Below, piece after piece: positions 1 through 6,794 of a stretch of DNA of 35,698 nucleotides. The translations under genes and the position numbers were made by a program. Below the pieces are notes generated by a model that saw only the letters and a program-made list of their open reading frames with translations, was not told where the DNA came from and did not search any database. How positions within the stretch are numbered: position 1 is the stretch's first letter; every line of letters starts with the position of its first letter. The DNA is from Verrucomicrobiota bacterium (GTDB lineage Bacteria; Verrucomicrobiota; Verrucomicrobiia; Opitutales; Opitutaceae), in contig JAEWNN010000185.1 of assembly GCA_023457035.1 (NCBI GenBank), positions 1 through 35,698 of the forward strand, given 5' to 3'.

Positions 1-127
1 CTTCTATAATCCGACGAGGCGCCACAGCTCGCTGGATTACCTTTCCCCTGTGGCGTTCGAAAAACTACGACCGAAAAACATCAACAGAGCCGCCTAACCC
101 TCTGTCCACTTTTTCGAGGCAAGCCCA
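1..127 (+). mobile_element. Right end of an IS3-family insertion sequence
   Basis: The end of a transposase reading frame (2-97) is followed within 5 bp by a sequence typical of an IS3-family right inverted repeat. Read on the minus strand from 127 it begins TGGGCTTGCCTCG and runs through AAAAAGTGGACAGA. The leading TG and the AAAAAGTGGACA core match the usual IS3-family terminal pattern. The element boundary at 127 is inferred from the TG..CA end rule. The rest of the element, including its left end and any target duplication, lies outside the window. Confidence 0.7.
2..97 (+). CDS. IS3-family transposase OrfB, C-terminal fragment
   Basis: These are the last 31 residues of an IS3-type DDE transposase (integrase catalytic core, rve family), continuing from beyond the left edge. 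The translation contains FYNPTRRHSSLDYLSPVAFE, the classic end of OrfB where N-x-x-R-R-H-S-S-L follows the final catalytic Glu, and it stops with TAA at 95-97. The catalytic DDE residues are outside the window, so it cannot be told whether the element is intact. It is too short to stand out as an open reading frame, but the motif is specific. Confidence 0.75.
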   Translation, partial: FYNPTRRHSSLDYLSPVAFEKLRPKNINRAA

Positions 128-196
128 CTTCCGGTCGGCACCCGGAAGGTGAAACCACCGCCGTGCCCTGCGTAGCCTTTGGCGAAGGAGGGATGA

Positions 197-216
197 ACGC
201 CGATACACGCAGATCG
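197..216 (+). repeat. Two decamer-period repeat units
   Basis: Two adjacent 10-bp units, ACGCCGATAC and ACGCAGATCG, share the pattern ACGCNGATN. They belong with the better-formed decamer arrays at 2465-2494 and 14181-14210, which have the same period and a similar CRCTRAT-like core. Function unknown. Confidence 0.4.
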
Positions 217-232
217 CCCGTTCCGTCGCAGC

Positions 233-300
233 GAAGCCCGTGAGGGCTTCGACTCCGCCCCGATCATGCCTTCTCCGCAGCGAAAGCCGCCCAGGCTTTC
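233..300. repeat. Two tandem copies of a short hairpin
   Basis: The stem GAAGCCC/GGGCTTC (233-250, loop GTGA) and the stem GAAAGCC/GGCTTTC (282-300, 5-nt loop) are each preceded by CGCAGC and perfectly paired. The shared flank and layout suggest two copies of one small palindromic repeat, about 50 bp apart. Confidence 0.45.
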
Positions 301-310
301 ACTGCCCGCG

Positions 311-381
311 AGTCACCAAGCTTCTGTATCTTGTTTCCTCAGCCGGATCCTCCTTGGTTGCCTTCGTCACCTTCTGTCGTC
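311..381 (-). repeat. Nonamer-type AACGAAGG phrases, two copies
   Basis: On the minus strand, 381-350 reads GACGACAGAAGGTGACGAAG and continues in the same style. A weaker copy lies at 340-311. The same phrase with period about 9 recurs at 3971-4005, 16051-16080, 17661-17695 and, inverted, at 18191-18218, so it is an interspersed repeat. Confidence 0.45.
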
Positions 382-624
382 TCCGGAACTCCGGATAATC
401 ACCGCCCCCGGCCACAGCACGCCGCTTCCGCCATCGGCGTTCATCTGCGCCGCTCTGCGGTTCCGTCTCGCCGTTCCGGGGTGCGTGAATTCCGGCTCCG
501 CTCGTTCGGCCGGGCTGAACGACTTCGTCGTCCAGCTACGGCGGAGCACTGCGGATCGCTGCGCTCACGCGCAGCGCTACCGGAGGAGCGCGCCCCAACA
601 CCCATGACCTCTCACCACTCACCC

Positions 625-647
625 GCGCAGCGGCTTCGCCGCCGCGC
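625..647 (-). terminator. Hairpin directly after purB, possible terminator
   Basis: A 10-bp stem (625-634 with 638-647, one G-U pair, TTC loop on the plus strand) lies 2 bp past the purB stop codon. There is no U-run after it on the minus strand, so it may act as an mRNA 3' end stabiliser rather than a true intrinsic terminator. Confidence 0.35.
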
Positions 648-649
648 CG

Positions 650-2203
650 TCACAGCAGCGGTGCGGGCTCGTAGGCGGCGGCCTTGGCGTTGCGGCGCAG
701 CAGCGGCTTCACCTGCGCCACGAAGGCGTCGACCTGGTTCGGAGCCGCGCCCACGAAGCGCTCGTTCTCGGAGAGGATCGTGCGTAGGGCCTTCTTGGAG
801 AGTCCGAGGCGCTTGTCGCCGGCGAGCCGGTCGAGCATGGCACCGTCGCCATTGCCGGAGCCGCCCTCGCGGATGGCCTTCGCGGCGGCGAGCGCATGCT
901 CCTTGATGGCCTCGTGCGCGGTCTCACGACCGGCGCCGGCCTTCACGGCCTCCATGAGGATCGTGGTGGTGGCGAGGAACGGCAGGTTGCGCTCGTTCTC
1001 GGCGGCGATGGCGGCCGGGAACACATCCATGCGCGCGAGCACGGTGAGGAAGGTTTCGAGCAGCCCGTCGATCGCGAAGAAGGCGTCGGGCAGCGCCACG
1101 CGGCGCACGACCGAGCAGGAGACATCGCCCTCGTTCCACTGGTGGCCGGCGAGCCCGCCGGTCATGACGGCGAGGCCGGAGAGGATGGTATGGAAACCGC
1201 AGATGCGCTCGCAGTTGCGGGCGTTGACCTTGTGCGGCATCGCCGAGGAGCCCACCTGCCCCTTCTGGAAACCCTCGGTGAGCAGGCCCTGGCCGGCCAT
1301 CAGGCGCAGCGTGGTGGCGAAGCTGGCGGCGGCGGCGGAGATCTGACCGAGCGCGGTGACGACCTCGTGGTCGAGGCTGCGCGGATAGACCTGGCCCACG
1401 CAGGTGAACGCGGCCTTGAACCCGAGGTGCTTGATGATGCGCGCCTCGAGCTCCTGCACGCGGTCGGCGCGGCCGCCGAGCAGCGTGAGCTGGTCGAGCT
1501 GGGTGCCGACGGCGCCCTTGAGCCCGCGGACCGGATACCGTTCGAGGAGGTTCTCGAGGCGGTCGAAGGCGATGAGGAGCTCCTCGCCGAACATGGCGAG
1601 ACGTTTGCCGAGGGTCGTGGGCTGCGCCGGCACGTTGTGCGTGCGGCCGGTGATCATCACGTCGCGGTACTGCTCGGCGCGGGCCGAGAGGCCGGCGAGG
1701 GCGGCGATCACCTTGTCGCGCACGATGCGCAGGCTGCGCTGCACCTGGAGCTGCTCGACGTTCTCGGTGAGGTCGCGGCTGGTGAGGCCGAGGTGGATGA
1801 ACTGGCGCGCGGCCAGGTCGGAGAATTCTTCGATGCGCGCCTTCACGTCGTGGAGCGTGGTGCGCTCGCGGGCGGCGATGGAGGCGAGGTCGATGGTGCC
1901 CTTCACGCGCTCGTAGTCCTTGATCGCCTCGGCCGGGATCGGCACGCCGAGGTCGCGCTGCGCCTTCATCACCGCGATCCAGAAGTCGCGCTCGAGCAGG
2001 ATGCGGCCCTCGCCCGACCAGATCGCGCGCAACGCCGCGGAAGCGTAGCGCTCGGCCAAGACGTTCGGGATCGAATCGGCCTCCTTCGCCAAGGCTGCGG
2101 AGGTCGAAGCGGGCGCGGCAGCGGCCGGGGCTTTCACAGGGGCGGGAGCGGCGGCCGGCGCGGGAGCGGCGGCGGAAGTCTTGGCGGTGGGTTTGGCAGG
2201 CAC
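650..2203 (-). CDS. purB: Adenylosuccinate lyase
   Basis: This cytosolic enzyme of purine synthesis splits SAICAR to AICAR and adenylosuccinate to AMP, releasing fumarate. Family marks, numbered from the GTG at 2203: LGLTSRDLTEN (about 138-148), GRTHNVPAQPTTLG with the catalytic His (186-199), and the fumarate-lyase signature QVGSSAMPHKVN with the catalytic Ser loop (316-327). The start is uncertain. GTG 2203 gives 517 residues; an ATG at 2260 would add 19, and neither has a good Shine-Dalgarno. Either way there is an odd Ala/Pro-rich N-terminus of about 40 residues before the usual start of homology (NVLAERYAS). No other purine gene is adjacent; purE lies 16 kb away. Confidence 0.93.
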   Translation of the reverse strand: MPAKPTAKTSAAAPAPAAAPAPVKAPAAAAPASTSAALAKEADSIPNVLAERYASAALRAIWSGEGRILLERDFWIAVMKAQRDLGVPIPAEAIKDYERVKGTIDLASIAARERTTLHDVKARIEEFSDLAARQFIHLGLTSRDLTENVEQLQVQRSLRIVRDKVIAALAGLSARAEQYRDVMITGRTHNVPAQPTTLGKRLAMFGEELLIAFDRLENLLERYPVRGLKGAVGTQLDQLTLLGGRADRVQELEARIIKHLGFKAAFTCVGQVYPRSLDHEVVTALGQISAAAASFATTLRLMAGQGLLTEGFQKGQVGSSAMPHKVNARNCERICGFHTILSGLAVMTGGLAGHQWNEGDVSCSVVRRVALPDAFFAIDGLLETFLTVLARMDVFPAAIAAENERNLPFLATTTILMEAVKAGAGRETAHEAIKEHALAAAKAIREGGSGNGDGAMLDRLAGDKRLGLSKKALRTILSENERFVGAAPNQVDAFVAQVKPLLRRNAKAAAYEPAPLL

Positions 2204-2264
2204 GGCGAGGAGCCAAAACGAATCGCCCCCGGCCTGACAATCCCGCAAGCGCCCCAGCATCGAG

Positions 2265-2289
2265 GTAGGGCGGTTTCTCCGAAACCGCC
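2265..2289 (+). repeat. GTAG-headed palindrome (single REP-like unit)
   Basis: GTAG (2265-2268) is followed at once by a perfect 9-bp stem GGCGGTTTC/GAAACCGCC with a TCC loop (2269-2289). The tetranucleotide head plus hairpin resembles REP sequences. It overlaps the extreme N-terminal coding end if purB starts upstream of 2260, which argues for the shorter purB start. Related units are at 2402 (+) and 2798-2801 (-). Confidence 0.55.
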
Positions 2290-2293
2290 GCAA

Positions 2294-2802
2294 CGATTAT
2301 CCGCGGCAGGTGCGAGGCGACCGGAGTGCAGAAGGAGGAGCCACTAGTTCACATTCTGCCGTGCGGCAGAACCTTCGGCTCATTGGCACCAACGGTCGGA
2401 GGTAGGGCGGACTGTCCCCGGTGAGTCGAAACGGCGTGAGCGGCCGGAAGACGGGCGAGATAACCACTGATGCACACTGATTATCACTGATGACGGATAC
2501 TGAGCGGAAAGTCGGGTGCCTGCCATCCCTGCGGCTGGAGAGCACTGTTTGTCCTCACCGTAGACCACAGCACGGCGGCGACGAAGCGCCGCCCTCCAAC
2601 GAAAAAGAACCCTCGCCCGCGATCAGCAGGCGCCGGGCCCCACGCCCCGGAGGCGATCAGCCGGAGGACACTTCCAAAGTTCCGCCCATTGGCGGAGACG
2701 ATCAGTGGTTCACAACCCTCCGCACTCCGGCGCGAGAAGCGGTGCGACCAAGGTCGCCCCCTATCCCGCGAGATGCGGCGCGCCCGGCGGTCGCGCCCTA
2801 CC
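2294..2802. other. Gene-free spacer dense in palindromes
   Basis: No credible gene is seen. Contents in order: a perfect hairpin TTCTGCCG/CGGCAGAA (2354-2371); a GTAGGGCGG-headed decayed palindrome starting at 2402; a decamer array (2465-2494); a hairpin GGCGGCG/CGCCGCC (2574-2593); and an inverted CTAC-tailed palindrome ending at 2801, read on the minus strand as GTAGGGCGCG plus an imperfect stem. Five hairpin-type elements in about 500 bp make this the densest repeat cluster in the window. Confidence 0.6.
2465..2494 (+). repeat. Decamer tandem array, three units
   Basis: Three consecutive 10-bp units, CACTGATGCA, CACTGATTAT and CACTGATGAC, follow AAC. The core CACTGAT is perfect in all three. 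The same layout with core CGCTAAT is at 14181-14210. The AT content is clearly above the surroundings. Confidence 0.6.
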
Positions 2803-3897
2803 TCAGCTCAGGCAACGCACGGCCATCTCGCGCAGGACTTCCTCCTGCTCGCTCGGGCGGTCGAGCAGGCGCTGGAACGTCGCATAGAACTCCTGCTGGT
2901 TGTCGATCATGCGCTTGAGCGACGGCATCTTCGACGACGACGCCAGCTTGCCGAGGTACCAGAGATTCTGGGTGAAGATGTTGCAGGCCGTCTTCTCGGT
3001 GAGGTCGCCGTAGGCTTTTCCATACGCCTGCTGCGCGCGGCCGAAGCCGGCCTTGTCGAGCCCGCCGGGACCGAGCCGCACCTCGCCGGCGTCGATGAGC
3101 ATCTTCACCTGGATGAGCAGGCGGTTGCGGTTCTGCAGCGAGGAGAGGATCGGGCGCGCATCGCCGCCCGCGAAGAAATGCCGGTGCAGCGCCTCGAGCG
3201 TCCACTGCAGGTTGCCCGAGAAGAACGCCTCCGCCGCCTCGAAGAAATCGCCCTCCGCCGTGCTCACGACGATCTCGGCCACGTCGGCCTCGGTGATCTT
3301 CGCCGTGTCGCCGACGTAGGCGGCGAGCTTGCGCACCTCCTCGACGATGAGCCGCGTATTCGCGCCAACCTTCGCAATGAGCACCGGCAGCGCCTCGCCC
3401 TCGAACGTCACCCCTTGCGCCTTCGCCTCGCCGAGCGCGACCTGCTGCAGCGTGGCCTCGTCGCCCGCCTCGCCGCCGAGAAGCGTGAAGTCCGAGTTGC
3501 CCTCGACCCACTTGGGGAACGACCGCCGCCGATCCACCGGCGCCGCGGTGACGAGCACGCCCACCTGCTCCGGATCGAGGCCGGCGAGGATCGTCTTGAG
3601 CTCCTCGACCTGCTTGAGCGTGCTCTCGGCGCGGCCGGTCACGGAGTCGGCGAGGAAGTTCACGTCCTTGAGCCACACGTACCGGCGGCCGCCGAACAGC
3701 CCGAGCGTCTGCACGGCCTCGCGGAACTTGTTCACGGCCGCCTCGACCTCGGCCACGTTGTTGGCGAAGCCGTTCACGATCTCGCGCGAGAACTCGTCCG
3801 CGGCGTCGGCCGCGAGGGTGGCGAAGCGTTCCTTGCCGAGCCGGCCCACGACGAAGTCGTCGGAACCGCAGATGAAGCTGAAGCGCGCGCCGCTCAT
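2803..3897 (-). CDS. holA: DNA polymerase III delta subunit
   Basis: This subunit of the replicative clamp loader opens the beta sliding clamp. The start ATG at 3897 gives 364 residues beginning MSGARFSFICGSDDFV, where the family's Walker-A-like loop would be; as usual for delta it is degenerate and does not bind ATP. The region FGGRRYVWLKDVNFL and the middle NTRLIVEEVRKLAAYVG (an L-x-x-E-x-x-K-L-x-x-Y motif) are typical of HolA domain II. The C-terminal collar domain follows (GDARPILSSLQNRNRLLIQVK). Upstream in-frame codons exist to 3999 but encode unrelated residues. No Shine-Dalgarno is visible. The gene stands alone. Confidence 0.88.
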   Translation of the reverse strand: MSGARFSFICGSDDFVVGRLGKERFATLAADAADEFSREIVNGFANNVAEVEAAVNKFREAVQTLGLFGGRRYVWLKDVNFLADSVTGRAESTLKQVEELKTILAGLDPEQVGVLVTAAPVDRRRSFPKWVEGNSDFTLLGGEAGDEATLQQVALGEAKAQGVTFEGEALPVLIAKVGANTRLIVEEVRKLAAYVGDTAKITEADVAEIVVSTAEGDFFEAAEAFFSGNLQWTLEALHRHFFAGGDARPILSSLQNRNRLLIQVKMLIDAGEVRLGPGGLDKAGFGRAQQAYGKAYGDLTEKTACNIFTQNLWYLGKLASSSKMPSLKRMIDNQQEFYATFQRLLDRPSEQEEVLREMAVRCLS

Positions 3898-3970
3898 GAG
3901 GTGCGCGATGGGAAAACGAAACGCCGCCGATGTCGAGAGCGCGGCGCGGAAGAAACAGCCGAGCCGGAAC

Positions 3971-4005
3971 GGACTACAGAAGGCCACGAAGGGAACCAAG
4001 AAACG
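3971..4005 (+). repeat. Nonamer-type AACGAAGG phrase
   Basis: GGACTACAGAAGGCCACGAA, continuing GGGAACCAAGAAACG, matches the interspersed phrase seen at 16051, 17661 and elsewhere. It lies just upstream of holA. No inverted partner is seen nearby. Confidence 0.4.
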
Positions 4006-4086
4006 CGGCAGACCGCTGCCACTACCACACCCATCATCGCCGGCCCGAATCGAGTGGCCCCGGCACGCGGACCCCTCGGCCCGCCG

Positions 4087-4135
4087 CCTCTCGTCACTCG
4101 TCTCGCGCCGCTCGCCGCTCGTCTCTCGTCGCTCG
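4087..4135 (+). repeat. Degenerate heptamer tandem array, seven units
   Basis: Seven back-to-back 7-bp units, mostly NNNCTCG: CCTCTCG, TCACTCG, TCTCGCG, CCGCTCG, CCGCTCG, TCTCTCG, TCGCTCG. It ends 15 bp before the 3' end of the pseudouridine synthase gene (stop at 4150). A second heptamer array with a related unit (CTCGCTA) is at 25891-25924. Confidence 0.6.
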
Positions 4136-4149
4136 ATTGATTGATCGCC

Positions 4150-4962
4150 TCAGATCGCCAGATGCTCGCCGAGCTTCTTGAGCAGCACCGCGAAGGGCTT
4201 GGGCAGCGGCGCCTCGACGCTCACCGGCTGGCCGTCGGCGCCGGGGAACCGGATCTGCGACAGGTGCAGGCAGAGCTCGCCGTAGAGCGGCAACTCCACC
4301 CGCGTGCCATCGCCGGCGGGGCGGTAGTCGCGCTTGATCTCGGAGAGATAGATCGGGGTCGTCTTCGCGTAGCGCGACTCGCCCACGATCGGCAGGCCGC
4401 TCTCGGCGGCGTGCACGCGGATCTGGTGCAGCCGGTCGTAGGTCGAGGTGGCCGTCCACACGGCGTAACCGCGAAAACGTTTCTCCAGCCGGAAGGTCGT
4501 GGCCGTCTTCTTGCCCGTGGTGTGCGAGACAAGCATGCGCGGCTCGGTGGCGTGCGGCGCCAGCGGCAGCTCGCAGATGATCTCCTCCTGCGCCGGGCGC
4601 CCCATCGTGACGAAACGATAGGTCAGCTCGACCTGGGAGGAACCGAGCGCGTTGGCGAGCCGGGCGCCCTCGGCGTCGGTCGTCGCGCACAACACGGCGC
4701 CGGAGGCGACCAGGTCGGGGCCGACGATGCCGTGGAAGGCGCCGATGCCCAAGCGGGCGAGCTGCGGCTTGCCGTCGCGCAGTTGGCGGCGCACCTCGCG
4801 CACAAGGTCGGTCGGCCGCGGTATCCAGGGATCGGGCGCCCACGGCACGCCGACCGGTTTGTTCAGCACCAGCCAGCCTTCGCCACGCGCGAGGAAGGGC
4901 AGCCGGAGCGGGTCACGCACGAGCGTGTCGGGCGGGAAGCTGAGAAAGTCGTCGGCGGGCAT
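4150..4962 (-). CDS. RluA-family RNA pseudouridine synthase, divergent
   Basis: It probably isomerises uridine to pseudouridine in rRNA or tRNA; the target cannot be told from sequence. The protein has 270 residues. GWLVLNKPVGVPWAP (29-43) is the RluA start motif and DRLHQIRVHAAESGLPIVGE (176-195) is the strongly conserved C-terminal motif. The catalytic motif, normally H-R-L-D-x-x-T-S-G, is changed to VGPDLVASG (80-88); the Asp (D83) and Ser-Gly are kept but the preceding His-Arg is lost. No S4 RNA-binding domain is present. The ATG start at 4962 is followed by MPADDFLSFPP. It is transcribed in the same direction as rpsT, whose terminator at 5039-5073 separates them. Confidence 0.82.
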   Translation of the reverse strand: MPADDFLSFPPDTLVRDPLRLPFLARGEGWLVLNKPVGVPWAPDPWIPRPTDLVREVRRQLRDGKPQLARLGIGAFHGIVGPDLVASGAVLCATTDAEGARLANALGSSQVELTYRFVTMGRPAQEEIICELPLAPHATEPRMLVSHTTGKKTATTFRLEKRFRGYAVWTATSTYDRLHQIRVHAAESGLPIVGESRYAKTTPIYLSEIKRDYRPAGDGTRVELPLYGELCLHLSQIRFPGADGQPVSVEAPLPKPFAVLLKKLGEHLAI

Positions 4963-5038
4963 GGCGGAGGTGGTGGCGGCGGTTGGTGCGGCGGACGGCG
5001 CAACTGCCGGAAACTAGTCCCGGCGGGCGCACGGCCCA

Positions 5039-5073
5039 GAAAAAACGAAACCCCCACGCAGGGCGCGTGAGGG
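5039..5073 (-). terminator. Intrinsic terminator of rpsT
   Basis: On the minus strand, 26 bp past the rpsT stop, a 9-bp stem CCCTCACGC/GCGTGGGGG (one T-G pair, loop GCCCT) is followed directly by TTTCGTTTTTTC. The GC-rich stem plus U-run is a textbook rho-independent terminator and the best one in the window. Confidence 0.85.
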
Positions 5074-5098
5074 TGAGGTCGGCGAAAACCGCCAGCGC

Positions 5099-5362
5099 TC
5101 AGGCCTTGGCCAGGACCAGCTTGCTCAGCTGGGACTTGTGGCGGGCCACGGCGTTCTTGTGGACGACGTTGCTCTTGGCGGCCTTGTCGAGCGCGGAGAT
5201 GAACTCCACGGCGACGGCGCGGGCCTCGTCGGTCTTGTTCTCGGCGGTGAGCTTCGCGAGCTTGCGCGAGAGGGTCTTCAGGCGCGACTTTGCGGTCTTG
5301 TTGCGGGCCTGACGGCGGAGGGCCTGACGGGCGGCCTTGATGGCAGATTTGGTGTTGGCCAT
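5099..5362 (-). CDS. rpsT: 30S ribosomal protein S20
   Basis: This small basic protein binds 16S rRNA in the body of the 30S subunit. The start ATG at 5362 gives 87 residues, beginning MANTKSAIKAARQALRRQ, the family hallmark, and ending HKNAVARHKSQLSKLVLAKA. It is Lys/Arg/Ala-rich and wholly helical, and the length is normal. In-frame codons upstream to 5398 are not part of the family. It is monocistronic, with its own terminator at 5039-5073. Confidence 0.95.
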   Translation of the reverse strand: MANTKSAIKAARQALRRQARNKTAKSRLKTLSRKLAKLTAENKTDEARAVAVEFISALDKAAKSNVVHKNAVARHKSQLSKLVLAKA

Positions 5363-5546
5363 GACGTAAATTGGTCGAAAGAAGGGTCGAGAACTCAAAA
5401 TCGCCGGGCGGTGTCAAGCGTGCAGTCCGCCGCGACCCGCGCGCCACCGGGCGCCCGCCGCCGCGAACGCCACGCCGCACCGGCATCGGAACTTGCCGTC
5501 GGGGCCCGGCCGGCACTGTCTGGCACCTCCAGCAAACGACCCCCGC

Positions 5547-6647
5547 ATGCCCGCCGACCGCAAGCGCCCCGATCGCCCCGCCACCCTCGCCGATGTCGGC
5601 CGCGAGGCCGGCGTGTCCGCGATGGCCGCCTCGGCGGTGCTCAACGGAGCGCGCACCTCCACACGCATCTCCCGCGAGACCCGCGCACGTATCCTCGCGG
5701 CCGCGATCAAGCTGAGCTATCGCCCCAACGCCGCCGCCCGCGCCCTCGCCCAGCGCCGCATGAACACCCTGGGCATCGCCGCCATCGTTAACGACGGCGG
5801 CGAGTTCGACCACTATTTCCTCGAGGCCTTCAACGGCATCATCACCAACGCCGCCGTCCACAGCCAGACCACCACCGTCTTCGCCCTCCACGACTGGGAC
5901 CGCGACTCGCACCGCATCCCCGGTTTCTGCGACGGGCGCATCGACGGCCTCATCCTCATCGCCCCGGTCTTCCACGGCGCCTCCGCGCGCTTCCTGCCCA
6001 CCCACACGCCCTTCGTGGCCATGCACCCCGACCAGCCCCTCCCCGGCGTGGTCAACATCGAGGCCGACGAGGAACCCGGCGCCCGGGCGATCGTGCGCGA
6101 TCTGCTCGCGGCCGGCCACCGCCGCATCCTCCACATCACCGGTCCCCGCGGCCGCGGCGGCCCCGAGCGACGTATCCACGGTTACCAGAACGCCCTGCGC
6201 GCCCACGGCGTCGCCTTCGACCCCGACCTCATGGTCGACGGCCGCTTCTCGACCGAGAGCGGGCGCGAGGTCCTGGGCGCCTGGCTCGAGCGTCACGTCG
6301 GCCAGTCGCTGCCCGACGCGATCTTCGCGGCCAGCGACGCCATCGCCCTCGGTTGCCTGGAGGTGCTTGCCCGCGCCGGCTACAACGTGCCGCACGACAT
6401 CTCCGTGGTCGGCTTCGACGACACGTTGGCCGCCCGCACCACCGCCCCCCAGCTCACCACCGTCCGCCAACCCCTGCGCGCCATGGGCATGCGGGCCGTC
6501 GAACTCCTGCTCGAGCGCATCCGCCGCAACCTCGGCGAACCCGTGGCCGACGCCCCCGGCACCATCGTCTTCCCCGTCGAGATCGTCCATCGGGCCTCGG
6601 TGCGCTCCCCCCGGCACCCCCGCCCGCGGATCGTGGCCCCCGTGTAG
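5547..6647 (+). CDS. LacI-family transcriptional regulator
   Basis: This is a sugar-responsive DNA-binding repressor or activator. The start ATG at 5547 gives 366 residues. The N-terminal helix-turn-helix is at 12-33 (ATLADVGREAGVSAMAASAVLNG), followed by the hinge helix (YRPNAAARAL, 58-67) that contacts the operator minor groove. A periplasmic-binding-protein-like sensor runs from about 74 to 350, with DGLILIAPVF, NIEADEEPGARAIVRDLLAAGHRRILHITGP and the dimer-side VVGFDDTLAARTTAPQLTTVRQP. The effector is not predictable. No sugar operon is adjacent: rpsT is upstream and a second regulator converges downstream, so its targets probably lie elsewhere. Confidence 0.92.
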   Translation: MPADRKRPDRPATLADVGREAGVSAMAASAVLNGARTSTRISRETRARILAAAIKLSYRPNAAARALAQRRMNTLGIAAIVNDGGEFDHYFLEAFNGIITNAAVHSQTTTVFALHDWDRDSHRIPGFCDGRIDGLILIAPVFHGASARFLPTHTPFVAMHPDQPLPGVVNIEADEEPGARAIVRDLLAAGHRRILHITGPRGRGGPERRIHGYQNALRAHGVAFDPDLMVDGRFSTESGREVLGAWLERHVGQSLPDAIFAASDAIALGCLEVLARAGYNVPHDISVVGFDDTLAARTTAPQLTTVRQPLRAMGMRAVELLLERIRRNLGEPVADAPGTIVFPVEIVHRASVRSPRHPRPRIVAPV

Positions 6648-6665
6648 TGGAAGAGTCCGGTCGCC

Positions 6666-6736
6666 GTAGGGTGCGAGCTCGCTCGCACCGCTCGGCCAGA
6701 GCGACCGCAACCGGGCTGAGCTCGCTCAGCCCCTAC
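6666..6736. repeat. Inverted pair of GTAG hairpins (REPIN-like)
   Basis: The left unit is GTAG at 6666-6669 followed by stem GGTGCGAGC/GCTCGCACC with a TC loop (6670-6689). The right unit is inverted: stem GGGCTGAGC/GCTCAGCCC (6713-6732) followed by CTAC (6733-6736), so its minus strand again reads GTAG plus hairpin. The pair lies between the convergent ends of the LacI gene and the fused regulator, where it could also terminate transcription from both sides. The same architecture recurs at 18264-18337 and 30178-30249. Confidence 0.75.
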
Positions 6737-6794
6737 GACTGCAACGGAGAGAATCGGCGCGACAGAGTGAAGTCCGCGCCGATTGCATCGTGAC

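Larger units (their letters stand above)
128..649. other. Gene-free spacer with small hairpins and repeat phrases
   Basis: No credible gene is seen between the insertion-sequence end and purB. The reading frames here are Arg/Pro/Ala-rich shadows with no family likeness. The stretch holds two short decamer phrases (197-216), two similar hairpins (233-250 and 282-300), two nonamer-type phrases (311-381), and a perfect stem GCTGCGC/GCGCAGC at 558-575. It looks like decayed or repeat-filled DNA next to a mobile element. Confidence 0.6.

Noticed and set aside
2465..2494. A CRISPR array
   Set aside because: The units are 10 bp with no spacers. No 25-40 bp repeats with even spacers, and no cas gene, occur anywhere in the window.
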